The position numbers were made by a program, and so were the translations under genes. 64,000 nucleotides of DNA from Bradyrhizobium sp. CCGUVB1N3 (lineage in GTDB: Bacteria; Pseudomonadota; Alphaproteobacteria; Rhizobiales; Xanthobacteraceae), in assembly GCF_024199925.1 (NCBI RefSeq), contig NZ_JANADR010000001.1, positions 3,658,001 through 3,722,000 of the forward strand, in the 5' to 3' direction. Of this stretch, positions 56,520 through 64,000 are shown piece by piece. Position 1 is the first letter of the stretch. Every line of letters starts with the position of its first letter. The notes below the pieces were generated by a model that was not told where the DNA came from, made no database searches, and saw only the letters and a list, made by a program, of their open reading frames with translations.

Positions 56520-57635
56520 TTGCGCCATACCGATCGCGACACGGCGGAGCCGGCTTCGACGGAGGTCCAGTTCGCGCTGGTGATCGCGCGCATGATCGAC
56601 ACGGTGAACAGCAGTCCCGCGGACATGCGACAGGCCATCTATGACCTCGCCCGCTACAAGCTGCAGGAGCAGTTCACCCACGCCGACGTCAAGGACGTGA
56701 AGCGGGCGCAGCAGGCGCTCGAGACCGCGATCCACGGCGTCGAGGCGTTCTCTGCTTCGCAGAAGCACTGCCTCCCGCCGCCGACGGCTTCCGACCACGG
56801 TCCAGCGCCCATTCACCATCTGCCCACGCCGGACGCGGCAACGCCCGCCCCGGCATGGTTAAATCCTCCATTGGAAATCAATTCCCAGCCTGCTGCGGCC
56901 TCGCGCCGCAGCTCTTCGCTCTGGTCACCCATCAAAAGAACTGCCGGCATGCAGCTCGTCCTGGGCGGGCTGTTGCTGGCATTCCAGCAGCGCGAGCGGC
57001 TGGTTTCGCTCGCGCAATATCTGCCGAAACAGGCAAAGCCTGTCGCCGCGCAGGTGGAGGTCAAACCGGCCCCAGAGCTCCCGCCGACGTCGGCGCCTGC
57101 GAAGCCCAATCCGTTGCGGCCGCAGGACTACGGAATCTACGCCGTCAACACCGACAAGCTGTCCGAGCTGCAATTGCTGCCGGGCCGGGCGCCCGATCTC
57201 CGCGTCGCGGTGTCGGCTGCCATCAAGGCCCCGAGCCAGACCGTTCTGCCGGACGGACATCCAAAATTCATCGTGTTCCGGCGGGATGCCGCCTCGAACG
57301 CAGCCGATCGCGCGGAAGTCCGGATCATCGCCAAGGTCGCCCGCGAATTTTCCGCCGACGCCGCCGGCAGGAAGCCGGACGACAGCGATCCCACATGGGT
57401 GATCCGTAACGTGTCGTTCCCGTTCCGCTCATCGCCGATCCCGGACAGTCCGGAAATGTACGAGCTACACGGCGAGGATCCTGCGCTTGAGCTCACCCCA
57501 GGCCGCTATGCCCTGATCCTCAGGGGCCAGGCTTATGACTTCACGGTTCCAGGGGAGATCGTGGATCCCCGGCATTGCATCGAGCGGGTCGTCCTGACAA
57601 GCGGCACGCTCTACACCGATTGCAAGAAGCTCTGA
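56520..57635 (+). CDS. Hypothetical protein with one membrane helix
   Basis: This is an up to 371-residue protein. Residues 15-80 are helical (VQFALVIARMIDTVNSSPAD, KDVKRAQQALETAIHGVEAF). A Pro-rich linker, a weak hydrophobic segment at about 143-156 (MQLVLGGLLLAFQQ), a second Pro-rich linker and a C-terminal beta-rich domain follow (DYGIYAVNTDKLSELQLLPG to YALILRGQAYDFTVPGE, with two Cys near the end). The C-terminal domain is probably periplasmic. TTG 56520 is the first possible start. It has no ribosome site, and ATG at 56592 is an alternative. No family recognised. Confidence 0.65.
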   Translation: MRHTDRDTAEPASTEVQFALVIARMIDTVNSSPADMRQAIYDLARYKLQEQFTHADVKDVKRAQQALETAIHGVEAFSASQKHCLPPPTASDHGPAPIHHLPTPDAATPAPAWLNPPLEINSQPAAASRRSSSLWSPIKRTAGMQLVLGGLLLAFQQRERLVSLAQYLPKQAKPVAAQVEVKPAPELPPTSAPAKPNPLRPQDYGIYAVNTDKLSELQLLPGRAPDLRVAVSAAIKAPSQTVLPDGHPKFIVFRRDAASNAADRAEVRIIAKVAREFSADAAGRKPDDSDPTWVIRNVSFPFRSSPIPDSPEMYELHGEDPALELTPGRYALILRGQAYDFTVPGEIVDPRHCIERVVLTSGTLYTDCKKL

Positions 57636-57721
57636 ACCTCTTCCAAACCGCGCCCGAGAGCTTACCTGAAGCGAAAGCTCCTCGTTCACTTGTCCCCGAT
57701 CTCGGCAGATGGAGGTTCCTC

Positions 57722-57961
57722 ATGTTGGTCCTGCGATCGCTCATTCTCGTCATCGTCGCGCTCGCCATTGCAGCGCCTGCCCTTGCGCAGAACGCGCAGC
57801 AGCAAGGCGTACGAAATCGCAGCGTCAATGCGGGAACGCGTACGCCGGTTGCGACCCAGCCGAGCAACAACCCGTTTCAGAATCCGATCGGCCAGGGCGT
57901 TCCGCCGGCAGCATCCGCAAACCCGGCCCTCAATAGCAACCGGACGAATGTTCCGCGCTGA
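57722..57961 (+). CDS. Small exported Asn/Pro-rich protein
   Basis: This 79-residue protein starts MLVLRSLILVIVALAIAAPA with a signal peptide cut after ALA. The mature 57 residues (QNAQQQGVRNRSVNAGTR, NPFQNPIGQGVPPAAS, ALNSNRTNVPR) are polar and probably unstructured. GGAGG lies six bases before the ATG. No function known. Confidence 0.72.
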   Translation: MLVLRSLILVIVALAIAAPALAQNAQQQGVRNRSVNAGTRTPVATQPSNNPFQNPIGQGVPPAASANPALNSNRTNVPR

Positions 57962-58058
57962 GATGGGCGACGCTCTGCTGGCTTGATGATCACGTTGCGG
58001 TCACGCCGAACTCTCGCAGCGTAAGCGACGCGAGCGCTGGCCCGACAATTATAACTAT

Positions 58059-58298
58059 TCAGGAGAGTAGCCAGTTTGCTCCGTCCCACACTGCAACGGC
58101 CAGCACATACAGCCAACATAACGTCGCGGCTGCAACCGTCGTCAGGAAGCCGAGGGCGACAGCATTTTCGACGACAACGGAGGAACTCCTTTGATCCGGA
58201 GAAGCTGTCGCGGGGATCGTTTGATCGGACGATGGGAGAAGTGACACGCGAATCTCCGCAGAACGGCGGAATGAACGAGACACTCTCACTCTAGACAT
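58059..58298 (-). CDS. Small single-pass membrane protein
   Basis: This 79-residue protein has a polar N-terminal half (SAEIRVSLLPSSDQTIPATA) and one clear membrane helix near the C-terminus (ENAVALGFLTTVAAATLCWLYVLAVAVWDG). ATG 58298 has no good ribosome site, and a later start is possible. A plus-strand frame over the same bases looks random. The function is unknown. Confidence 0.5.
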   Translation of the reverse strand: MSRVRVSRSFRRSAEIRVSLLPSSDQTIPATASPDQRSSSVVVENAVALGFLTTVAAATLCWLYVLAVAVWDGANWLLS

Positions 58299-58372
58299 TC
58301 AATACGACGATTGTTCGATCGAGATTGTGAGGCTACTCACAATGTCGCGGCAAATTCGCCGCACTCCAAAAT

Positions 58373-58747
58373 CTACTGTGATGTCACGTCGACTTCGATT
58401 GATGAAGTTCCACTAATGCGCAGCGAGCTGCCCGATATCACGAGCTTGAATGAATCGCTGCCGTGCGACCCCGGATTGGAGAGATAGCGAAACGACGGAC
58501 CGGCGATGATCACGCGTCCGGCTTTCGGTTCCTCGACGACGATGATCTTGTCAATCATGAGCGAGGACCAGCGCAGACCCTGAATGCACTCGCCGCCGGA
58601 CGTGAGCCTGATGGACCAGCGCACGGTGTCGGATTGCAGCCTCAAGGGTTCCGGATGCAGGATGCAGGTTCCTCCAGCGCGTGCAGAGACCGAGGACAAC
58701 GCGACGGCGACCGCCGCGATAGAAATTAACGAAATTCGTTCTATCAT
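58373..58747 (-). CDS. Exported Ig-like/cadherin-like small protein, paralogue B
   Basis: This 124-residue protein has a signal peptide (MIERISLISIAAVAVALSSVSARA). The mature part has WSIRLTSGGECIQGLRWSSL, RVIIAGPSFRYLSNPGSHGS and DSFKLVISGSSLRISGTS, matching paralogue A (54920-55336) block by block, including the second Cys in CIQGLRWS. AAGG precedes the ATG. It lies about 3 kb from its paralogue, both in the exopolysaccharide region. Confidence 0.82.
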   Translation of the reverse strand: MIERISLISIAAVAVALSSVSARAGGTCILHPEPLRLQSDTVRWSIRLTSGGECIQGLRWSSLMIDKIIVVEEPKAGRVIIAGPSFRYLSNPGSHGSDSFKLVISGSSLRISGTSSIEVDVTSQ

Positions 58748-59532
58748 TTGCCTTCCCCATGCTGCTCGCCGCCAATGTGAAACACATTCACATCCTGGGC
58801 CATGTTAATCAACCGGCGCGCCGTGCCCGACCGCCTCTTAACGGCTCCCGAGGAAGACACAGATTCTCCCGTAGATACTGCTAGGTGAACCCTTGCCGGA
58901 GCGCACGTCATCAACCCGTTGGATAATCGGCTAGATGCGATGCGGATCGCTGAGCGTTGCGCCAGAAAGACCCAAAAGAGCGCATTGCTCAAGATTCTGA
59001 CACGAATGCTCGCCTCGACGCCGCTAGGGCATCAATAGGTCCGTTAGATCTTTCGATCGGGAGAAGAACGAATTTTGAGCAGCCTAGATCTTTCTTGGGC
59101 AGATATTGCAGGTCTGTCACAATCGGCCAATCATTATTAAGGCTTAACAAAGCGCTACAAATTGGGATACTTGACTATCCGGTAAGGATCAGGCGTGAAC
59201 TCAATGACGACGAAATGGTTCAGTCTGTTTAGACGAAAGGAGCTTTTTGGATCCGCAGTGGCGCTCAGTGTCTATTGAGCGCATGGCATCGCACCCATGA
59301 TCGATCGTTTTTGGATCGGCACACTCACCCGAAAAGCAGATTCACCATTATTGCTCGCATGAAGACAATCCGCCGCGGCCGGCTGCATAGGGACGCTCAC
59401 GTGATGCTTGAGCTCGCTAGAGTCAATTCGAGAAAACTACGATGGGCCACGCCAGAAGTGGCCATCGCTCAGCCCATCACGGTTGGTTGAACCACAACGT
59501 CGTCCCGATCGCCCACCCAGTTCACGACACAG
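58748..59532. other. AT-richer gene-free stretch before the glycosyltransferases
   Basis: No supported gene is seen. A 24-residue frame at 59204-59278 (MTTKWFSLFRRKELFGSAVA) has a real-looking start but no length and may be a truncated gene beginning. Lower GC here suggests regulatory DNA or a transfer joint for the glycosyltransferase operon. Confidence 0.4.
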
Positions 59533-60666
59533 ATGCAGACCAACACCCCATTGAACCGCAATAAAACGATCAACATCCTGGGCACGAGGGGATACCCCGC
59601 GGCACACGGAGGATTTGAGACATTCGCCGCTCGACTGGCACCCTACCTGCGCGATCGGGGCTGGTCCGTTAACATTTATTGCCAAATAGACCCCCACGAA
59701 GGAAAGCCTATTCCAGACTACGAAGATGACCTCGATGGAATCCACAGAATACACCTACACGGCTTCGGAAAGGGCTCGATTGGGAGCATTGCCTTCGATG
59801 CCCGATGCGCCTTTGACGCCCTCAAGCGACCAGGCATGGATCTCGTTCTAGGTTACAACACGGCGATCTTTAACGTCCTGCAGCGACTATACGGCCGCAC
59901 CGTCATCATGAACATGGATGGAATCGAGTGGAAGCGGGCCAAATGGTCGAACCTCATCAAGGCGTGGTTTTATGCGAACGAATTTGTAGGGTATTGCACG
60001 TCGAGCGTTCCAATCGCCGACCATCCTGAGATAGCCAACCACCTTCATCGTCATGGCTGGAAAAGATCTGTAATGATCCCCTATGGAGCGGACTCGATCA
60101 CGAACGCATCGGACCTTGCGGTTCGCTCGATGGGACTTGAACCCAGAAAGTACGTCATTTCCATCGCTCGTATCGAACCAGAAAATTCCCTCCTGGAGAT
60201 AGTTCGCAGCTTCTCACTCAAGCCGCGTGGGTTAGCGTTGGTCATCTTGGGCAACCTGCAGAATTCCAATCCATATCATCGCGCAGTTTGCGCTGCCGCC
60301 TCGGATGAAGTCATCTTCGTCGGAGCAATCTACGAGCGAGAGAAACTGGCCAGCTTGCGATTTCATGCGCTTGCTTATCTGCATGGTCATCAGGTAGGCG
60401 GCACGAATCCGTCGCTCGTTGAGGCACTCGGCGCTGGAAGCGCTATCATTGCCCAAGACAATAAATTCAATCGATGGGTCGCAGGCGATGAACAAACTTA
60501 TTTTGCGGACGAGAAATCCCTAGGGACGATATTTGAAACTGTGCTTGCTGACACAGATTATCTCAGCCGAGCGAGCGGAGCATCGCGTGAACGCCATAGG
60601 ACAGAATTTACGTGGGACGATGTGCTGGGTAAGTACGAAACGCTCTTCGACAAGTTTCTCGACTAG
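59533..60666 (+). CDS. DUF1972/rhamnosyltransferase-like glycosyltransferase
   Basis: This 377-residue protein starts with KTINILGTRGYPAAHGGFET, the DUF1972 signature (GTRGxPxxxGGFET), followed by DLVLGYNTAIFNVLQRLYGR and MNMDGIEWKRAKWS. The GT4-like C-terminal half has ISIARIEPENSLLEIVRSFS and YLHGHQVGGTNPSLVEALGAG, the nucleotide-sugar Glu motif. It should add a deoxyhexose or similar to a growing lipid-linked saccharide at the cytoplasmic membrane. The next gene follows after 8 bp. Confidence 0.9.
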   Translation: MQTNTPLNRNKTINILGTRGYPAAHGGFETFAARLAPYLRDRGWSVNIYCQIDPHEGKPIPDYEDDLDGIHRIHLHGFGKGSIGSIAFDARCAFDALKRPGMDLVLGYNTAIFNVLQRLYGRTVIMNMDGIEWKRAKWSNLIKAWFYANEFVGYCTSSVPIADHPEIANHLHRHGWKRSVMIPYGADSITNASDLAVRSMGLEPRKYVISIARIEPENSLLEIVRSFSLKPRGLALVILGNLQNSNPYHRAVCAAASDEVIFVGAIYEREKLASLRFHALAYLHGHQVGGTNPSLVEALGAGSAIIAQDNKFNRWVAGDEQTYFADEKSLGTIFETVLADTDYLSRASGASRERHRTEFTWDDVLGKYETLFDKFLD

Positions 60667-60674
60667 TTCCCAAA

Positions 60675-61865
60675 ATGCATTCGCGTCCCCTTCCCATGCA
60701 AATCCTCTGCGTCCACCAAGGCTACGAGCTTTACGGCTCCGACAGAACGTTCATCAGCTCGCTGCTGGCTCTAAGGAACAGATACTCCGACGCGAATATC
60801 TCAGTGGTCCTGCCACGCGAGGGCGATCTGTCTCGGACCCTGCTGGACATGGGCTTTCAGGTCACGTTAAGGGAGCTTTGGGTCCTGCGAAAAGCAAACG
60901 GTATCCGGAAGAACATCGTTCGCCTGCTCGCGCTGCCTTTTCATGTTCTGCGCGCGATGCGCGAACTGCGTAGCTACACGCTGGTATATATTAATACGTC
61001 AGTCATCTTCGATTATGCCCTCGCTTCCCGCTTCTCGTCATGCGCATCCATCCTGCACATTCACGAAATCCCGACGGGCTTGGCGATGCACCTCATCAAG
61101 ACCATCATACACGCGACAACGGCTGTTCTCGTCTACAACTCCGCCGCTACAAAGCGCGCGTTTGGTCTTTCCGACGACCGCCGCCAGTTCGTGTTGCACA
61201 ACGGGATTCCAGATCAGTCGCCCACCGCATCGAGGCAACCGTTTTCTGACGATGCCAGCAAGGCCTGCCTGCTTCTGATCGGGCGGATCAACGATTGGAA
61301 AGGGCAAGACCTCCTCGTCGACGCCGTTGCAGCGCTGCCGGCAGCGCATCGCGCAATCCTGAGCATCAAATTTGCAGGCGCGTCCTTCGAAGAGGGTCCG
61401 GAGACCGGCAGGCTTGTAGCAAAGGTCCGCGAGGCCGCACTGGAGACCCAGGTCGATTTCGAAGGATTTGTGAAAGATCCGGCCGATTTGTATCAGTGGG
61501 CTGACGTCGTTGTCGTACCGTCCAAGAAGCCAGAACCCTTTGGTCTCGTTGCCGTGGAAGCGATGGCCCACGCACGTCCAGTGATAGGCGCTGACCATGG
61601 CGGACTGACGGAGATCATCGTGGACAAGCAAACTGGCTTGCTATTCACCCCGAGAGACGCGACGGCTTTGGCCAAAGCACTGCAATTTGCCTTGGACGAG
61701 CCCGACACAATGCGCGCTTTTGGGATTTGCGGTCGTGAACGGTACCTGAAAGACTTTACCGAAGATCATTACAAGGAGCACTTTCTGCGCATTGTAGAGA
61801 AGGCCATAAACAAACTGACAGATTCCTCACGGGAGCGCCCAGCTAACCTTGGGAGCGACCGTTGA
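60675..61865 (+). CDS. GT4-family glycosyltransferase
   Basis: This is a 396-residue GT-B enzyme. The N-terminal acceptor domain starts QILCVHQGYELYGSDRTFIS, with the usual Gly/Ser loop. The C-terminal donor domain has ACLLLIGRINDWKGQDLLVD, FEGFVKDPADLYQWADVVVV and PEPFGLVAVEAMAHARPVIG (the E-x7-E motif), then GGLTEIIVDKQTGLLF. It should retain anomeric configuration and use a nucleotide sugar. The donor is not predictable. It is in an operon with the neighbouring glycosyltransferase. Confidence 0.92.
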   Translation: MHSRPLPMQILCVHQGYELYGSDRTFISSLLALRNRYSDANISVVLPREGDLSRTLLDMGFQVTLRELWVLRKANGIRKNIVRLLALPFHVLRAMRELRSYTLVYINTSVIFDYALASRFSSCASILHIHEIPTGLAMHLIKTIIHATTAVLVYNSAATKRAFGLSDDRRQFVLHNGIPDQSPTASRQPFSDDASKACLLLIGRINDWKGQDLLVDAVAALPAAHRAILSIKFAGASFEEGPETGRLVAKVREAALETQVDFEGFVKDPADLYQWADVVVVPSKKPEPFGLVAVEAMAHARPVIGADHGGLTEIIVDKQTGLLFTPRDATALAKALQFALDEPDTMRAFGICGRERYLKDFTEDHYKEHFLRIVEKAINKLTDSSRERPANLGSDR

Positions 61866-61974
61866 TGGAAACTGGCAGACACAAGTTGTCCCCATCAACA
61901 ACAAATCGCGATGACAGGCCCGATGAGAGTCGCTCGTGCTCCTTCGAGGGCCGAAGCAAGTTGGATGAGACCCG

Positions 61975-63225
61975 GTGAACAGAGATAAACTATTCTTGGC
62001 CGTCACTCTCGTTTGTCGGATCGGCGTTGGCATAGCGAGCCTGCTGGTCTTGGCGAGAGGCTTGGGACCGGCCAATTACGGTTTCATGGCTACGGTTCTC
62101 GCCTACTCGTCCATCGCCTCACTGGTGACCGACTTTGGATTTGGCATACAGGCACTACGGGACATCGGCGCCCAGCCTGATCGTGCCGGTGAGCTGATCG
62201 CGGCGTGTATCCGCGTCAAAAATCTGCTGGTCGCGACCGCCACCATTATTGCGGTCGGCGCATTATACTCGCTCAATCTGTCCACCGAGCTCTTTTGGGC
62301 CAGCTTGATGCTGTATGCGTCCATCATGATCATGTCCTATGGCGATCTTGCTATCATGACGCTGCGCGGCATCGGGCGTTTTGACGTCGAGGCCTATGCA
62401 GCACTGGTCGCAGTTGCGATATTTGTCGCAATCGTGGTGGGCATTGCGATCGTGAGGGCGGAAATTCTTACCCTTTCGGGCGCGTTGCTGCTCGCACGCG
62501 TCGCTCAGACGATCCTCTCATTCGCGGTGGTGGGTCGTTTCGTCAAATTCGGCAATTGTGGGTTTCGACGTCTGGGCGATTCCCTGCGGTTCGCACGGGA
62601 GTCTTCGGGTCTGGCGGTCGATACGTTCCTGACCGTCGTTCCGGGCCAATTGGACACCATCTTTGTGAGCAGTCTGCTCGGTCTGCACGCAGCCGGCACT
62701 TATCAAGTGGCATCGCGACTAGCGAACTATGTTCAGCTGCCAATTCAAATTCTCGCACAGGTTTATATGCCGCGCCTGGCCCACAGCCATCGCAACGATC
62801 GCGATGCCGCGGACAAGCTCGAGCGTCATATGGTCCTTGAGTTCTCCGGCATAGGTCTGGTCCTGGGGCTTGCGTTCGCGACCCTTGCGCCGATCGCGAC
62901 TCCGGTGGCTTTCGGCGCAGAGTACATCGTTCCGTTTGACGTATGGGCCGCCTTCGCAGTCCTTTTCTGCGTAAAATCTTCGGCGGCGGCGCTCGGAGTT
63001 GCGTTGGTTGCCCGCCGAGGCGTGATGTACCGCGTGATCGGCCAGGCTGTGGGAGTTACAACCATCATACTCGGTATGCTCGTTCTCTTGCCAAAGTACG
63101 GTTTGGTGGCGGCTCCCGCCTCGATGGTTGCCGGCACCCTGCTAACGGGCGGCATATATCTCGGCAGACTTATCCTGTTAGCCCATAGATCGCGCTCGAA
63201 TGATGCAGTCAAAGTCGAAGCGTGA
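61975..63225 (+). CDS. Wzx-type polysaccharide flippase
   Basis: This 416-residue membrane protein, starting at GTG 61975, has about 12 helices and no soluble domain. Opening blocks LFLAVTLVCRIGVGIASLLV, LARGLGPANYGFMATVLAYS and VTDFGFGIQALRDIGAQPDR are typical of MATE/Wzx-like oligosaccharide flippases. It should move undecaprenyl-linked repeat units to the periplasm. The spacing to the glycosyltransferase gene is 109 bp. Its stop overlaps the next start by 4 bp. Confidence 0.9.
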   Translation: MNRDKLFLAVTLVCRIGVGIASLLVLARGLGPANYGFMATVLAYSSIASLVTDFGFGIQALRDIGAQPDRAGELIAACIRVKNLLVATATIIAVGALYSLNLSTELFWASLMLYASIMIMSYGDLAIMTLRGIGRFDVEAYAALVAVAIFVAIVVGIAIVRAEILTLSGALLLARVAQTILSFAVVGRFVKFGNCGFRRLGDSLRFARESSGLAVDTFLTVVPGQLDTIFVSSLLGLHAAGTYQVASRLANYVQLPIQILAQVYMPRLAHSHRNDRDAADKLERHMVLEFSGIGLVLGLAFATLAPIATPVAFGAEYIVPFDVWAAFAVLFCVKSSAAALGVALVARRGVMYRVIGQAVGVTTIILGMLVLLPKYGLVAAPASMVAGTLLTGGIYLGRLILLAHRSRSNDAVKVEA

Positions 63226-64000
63226 AAAGAGAGAGAATCGTGACCGTAAAAGCGCGCAACAAGACTCTGGAAATAGGCCTTCTTTGGCACACCTTCAGCC
63301 ATGGCAATCTGGGCGTCGATGCTCTGGCGCGCGGGCATGCCAATCTGCTGCGTCGTGCAGCGCAGAAAGTTGGTGTCGATGCGCATTTCACGTCGCTTGG
63401 TGCGGGCCAGAATCATCGCGCCGAACTGCCTAGTGACGTCACGAATGGCCCGGAGCCGCAGCTCAAACAGTTGATGAAGGGCAACTTCGGATTCCTTGAC
63501 GCCGTCCGAAGCTGCGACGTCATTTTCGACATCGGCGAAGGCGATAGCTTTACCGACATCTACGGGGTGCGGCGGTTCGCGCGATTGGCCGGAACAAAGT
63601 TGGCCGCACTTGCGTTGGCCAAGCCATTGATCCTGGCCCCGCAAACCATCGGACCATTCAACAACTTGGTTTGCCGGCGTACTGCGATCATGGTGATGCG
63701 CCGCGCCACGGGCGTCTTTACACGCGACGATCTTTCCTCGGCGTTTCTCAGCGAAAGTGGAATTGCGAACGCCGCCGAGTTCATTGACGTTGCCTTTGCC
63801 GTACCTGTCGTCAAGCAAGCCAAGGCGGCTGACCGATTGCGGGTTTGCCTGAACGTCTCAGGCCTCCTCTATAATCAGGGATACACCGGCAAGAACGAGC
63901 TCGGCATGGCCCTCGACTATGCGTCCTTGACGCATTCCCTGATCGAGGGGATGAGCAAGCGATCGGGTGTTGAGATCCATCTGCTGGCCCATGTGAGCGG
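63222..64000 (+). CDS. Polysaccharide pyruvyltransferase-family protein, cut by right edge
   Basis: 259 codons are open to the window end. The N-terminus EIGLLWHTFSHGNLGVDALA with RGHANLLRRA matches the NxGxxAL loop of the family. CDVIFDIGEGDSFTDIYGVR, PLILAPQTIGPFNNLVCRRT, RRATGVFTRDDLSSAFL and EFIDVAFAVP are further conserved blocks. It should add a pyruvate ketal to a sugar, though some relatives act otherwise. GTG 63222 overlaps the flippase stop. GTG 63240, behind GAGAG, is an equally good start. Confidence 0.87.
   Translation, partial: MKRERIVTVKARNKTLEIGLLWHTFSHGNLGVDALARGHANLLRRAAQKVGVDAHFTSLGAGQNHRAELPSDVTNGPEPQLKQLMKGNFGFLDAVRSCDVIFDIGEGDSFTDIYGVRRFARLAGTKLAALALAKPLILAPQTIGPFNNLVCRRTAIMVMRRATGVFTRDDLSSAFLSESGIANAAEFIDVAFAVPVVKQAKAADRLRVCLNVSGLLYNQGYTGKNELGMALDYASLTHSLIEGMSKRSGVEIHLLAHVS

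Overview
The window looks like a chromosomal segment of a Bradyrhizobium-type alphaproteobacterium (order Hyphomicrobiales). Supporting this are the high GC, the many short palindromic intergenic repeats with GTCATTCCGGG or GGGTGGGCAAAGCG arms, the gene styles (VOC, CsbD and cupin proteins, vanAB-like and GntR genes), and IS66, IS110 and IS3 elements. No rRNA, tRNA or CRISPR array was recognised.

Layout. 1-0.9 kb: an IS110-family transposase cut by the left edge. 1-31.8 kb: ordinary chromosome. It holds small metabolic and stress genes, tRNA modification (trhO) with slyX, two large c-di-GMP proteins, two haem genes (hemE, hemC) facing each other, a GMC oxidoreductase, a TetR regulator divergent from an NTF2-like gene across a clear operator, a vanillate-demethylase-like oxygenase/GntR/reductase operon, phosphoglucomutase, a cytochrome c, hydrolases, an acyltransferase, an orphan response regulator with a repeat tract, and a metallo-hydrolase. 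Decay is visible in three places: a broken copy of an EAL-domain 3' end, an internally shortened winged-helix/TolB-like regulator, and an internally deleted tricarboxylate-receptor gene.

32.0-40.05 kb: a compact phage-like island. It carries a hypothetical gene, a ParB-like/DNA-methylase fusion, a DUF5681 protein, a terminase large subunit, a YqaJ-like nuclease and an ERF-type annealing protein fused to a DUF968/HNH-like tail. No capsid, portal, tail or integrase gene is seen. The island sits inside the 3' end of an aldose-1-epimerase gene. A displaced, diverged copy of the last 64 codons lies at the left boundary, and the intact gene, with a replacement 3' end, lies at the right boundary.

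40.8-51 kb: a disturbed zone. It contains an SDR-epimerase tail, a beta-helix pectate-lyase-like gene, a three-level nested insertion (IS66 containing an IS1111-type IS110 element containing an IS3 element, with target duplications for the outer and inner elements), an acyltransferase, a Nudix protein with a variant motif, and a transporter remnant.

51-64 kb: an exopolysaccharide region. It has a Tat-exported SGNH-like hydrolase, GDP-fucose synthesis (gmd, fcl), two glycosyltransferases, a Wzx-type flippase and a pyruvyltransferase-like gene running off the right edge. Between them are several small exported proteins, including two paralogous pairs. Gmd and Fcl would make GDP-L-fucose, the glycosyltransferases would build the repeat unit, acyl and pyruvyl transferases would decorate it, and the flippase would move it across the inner membrane.
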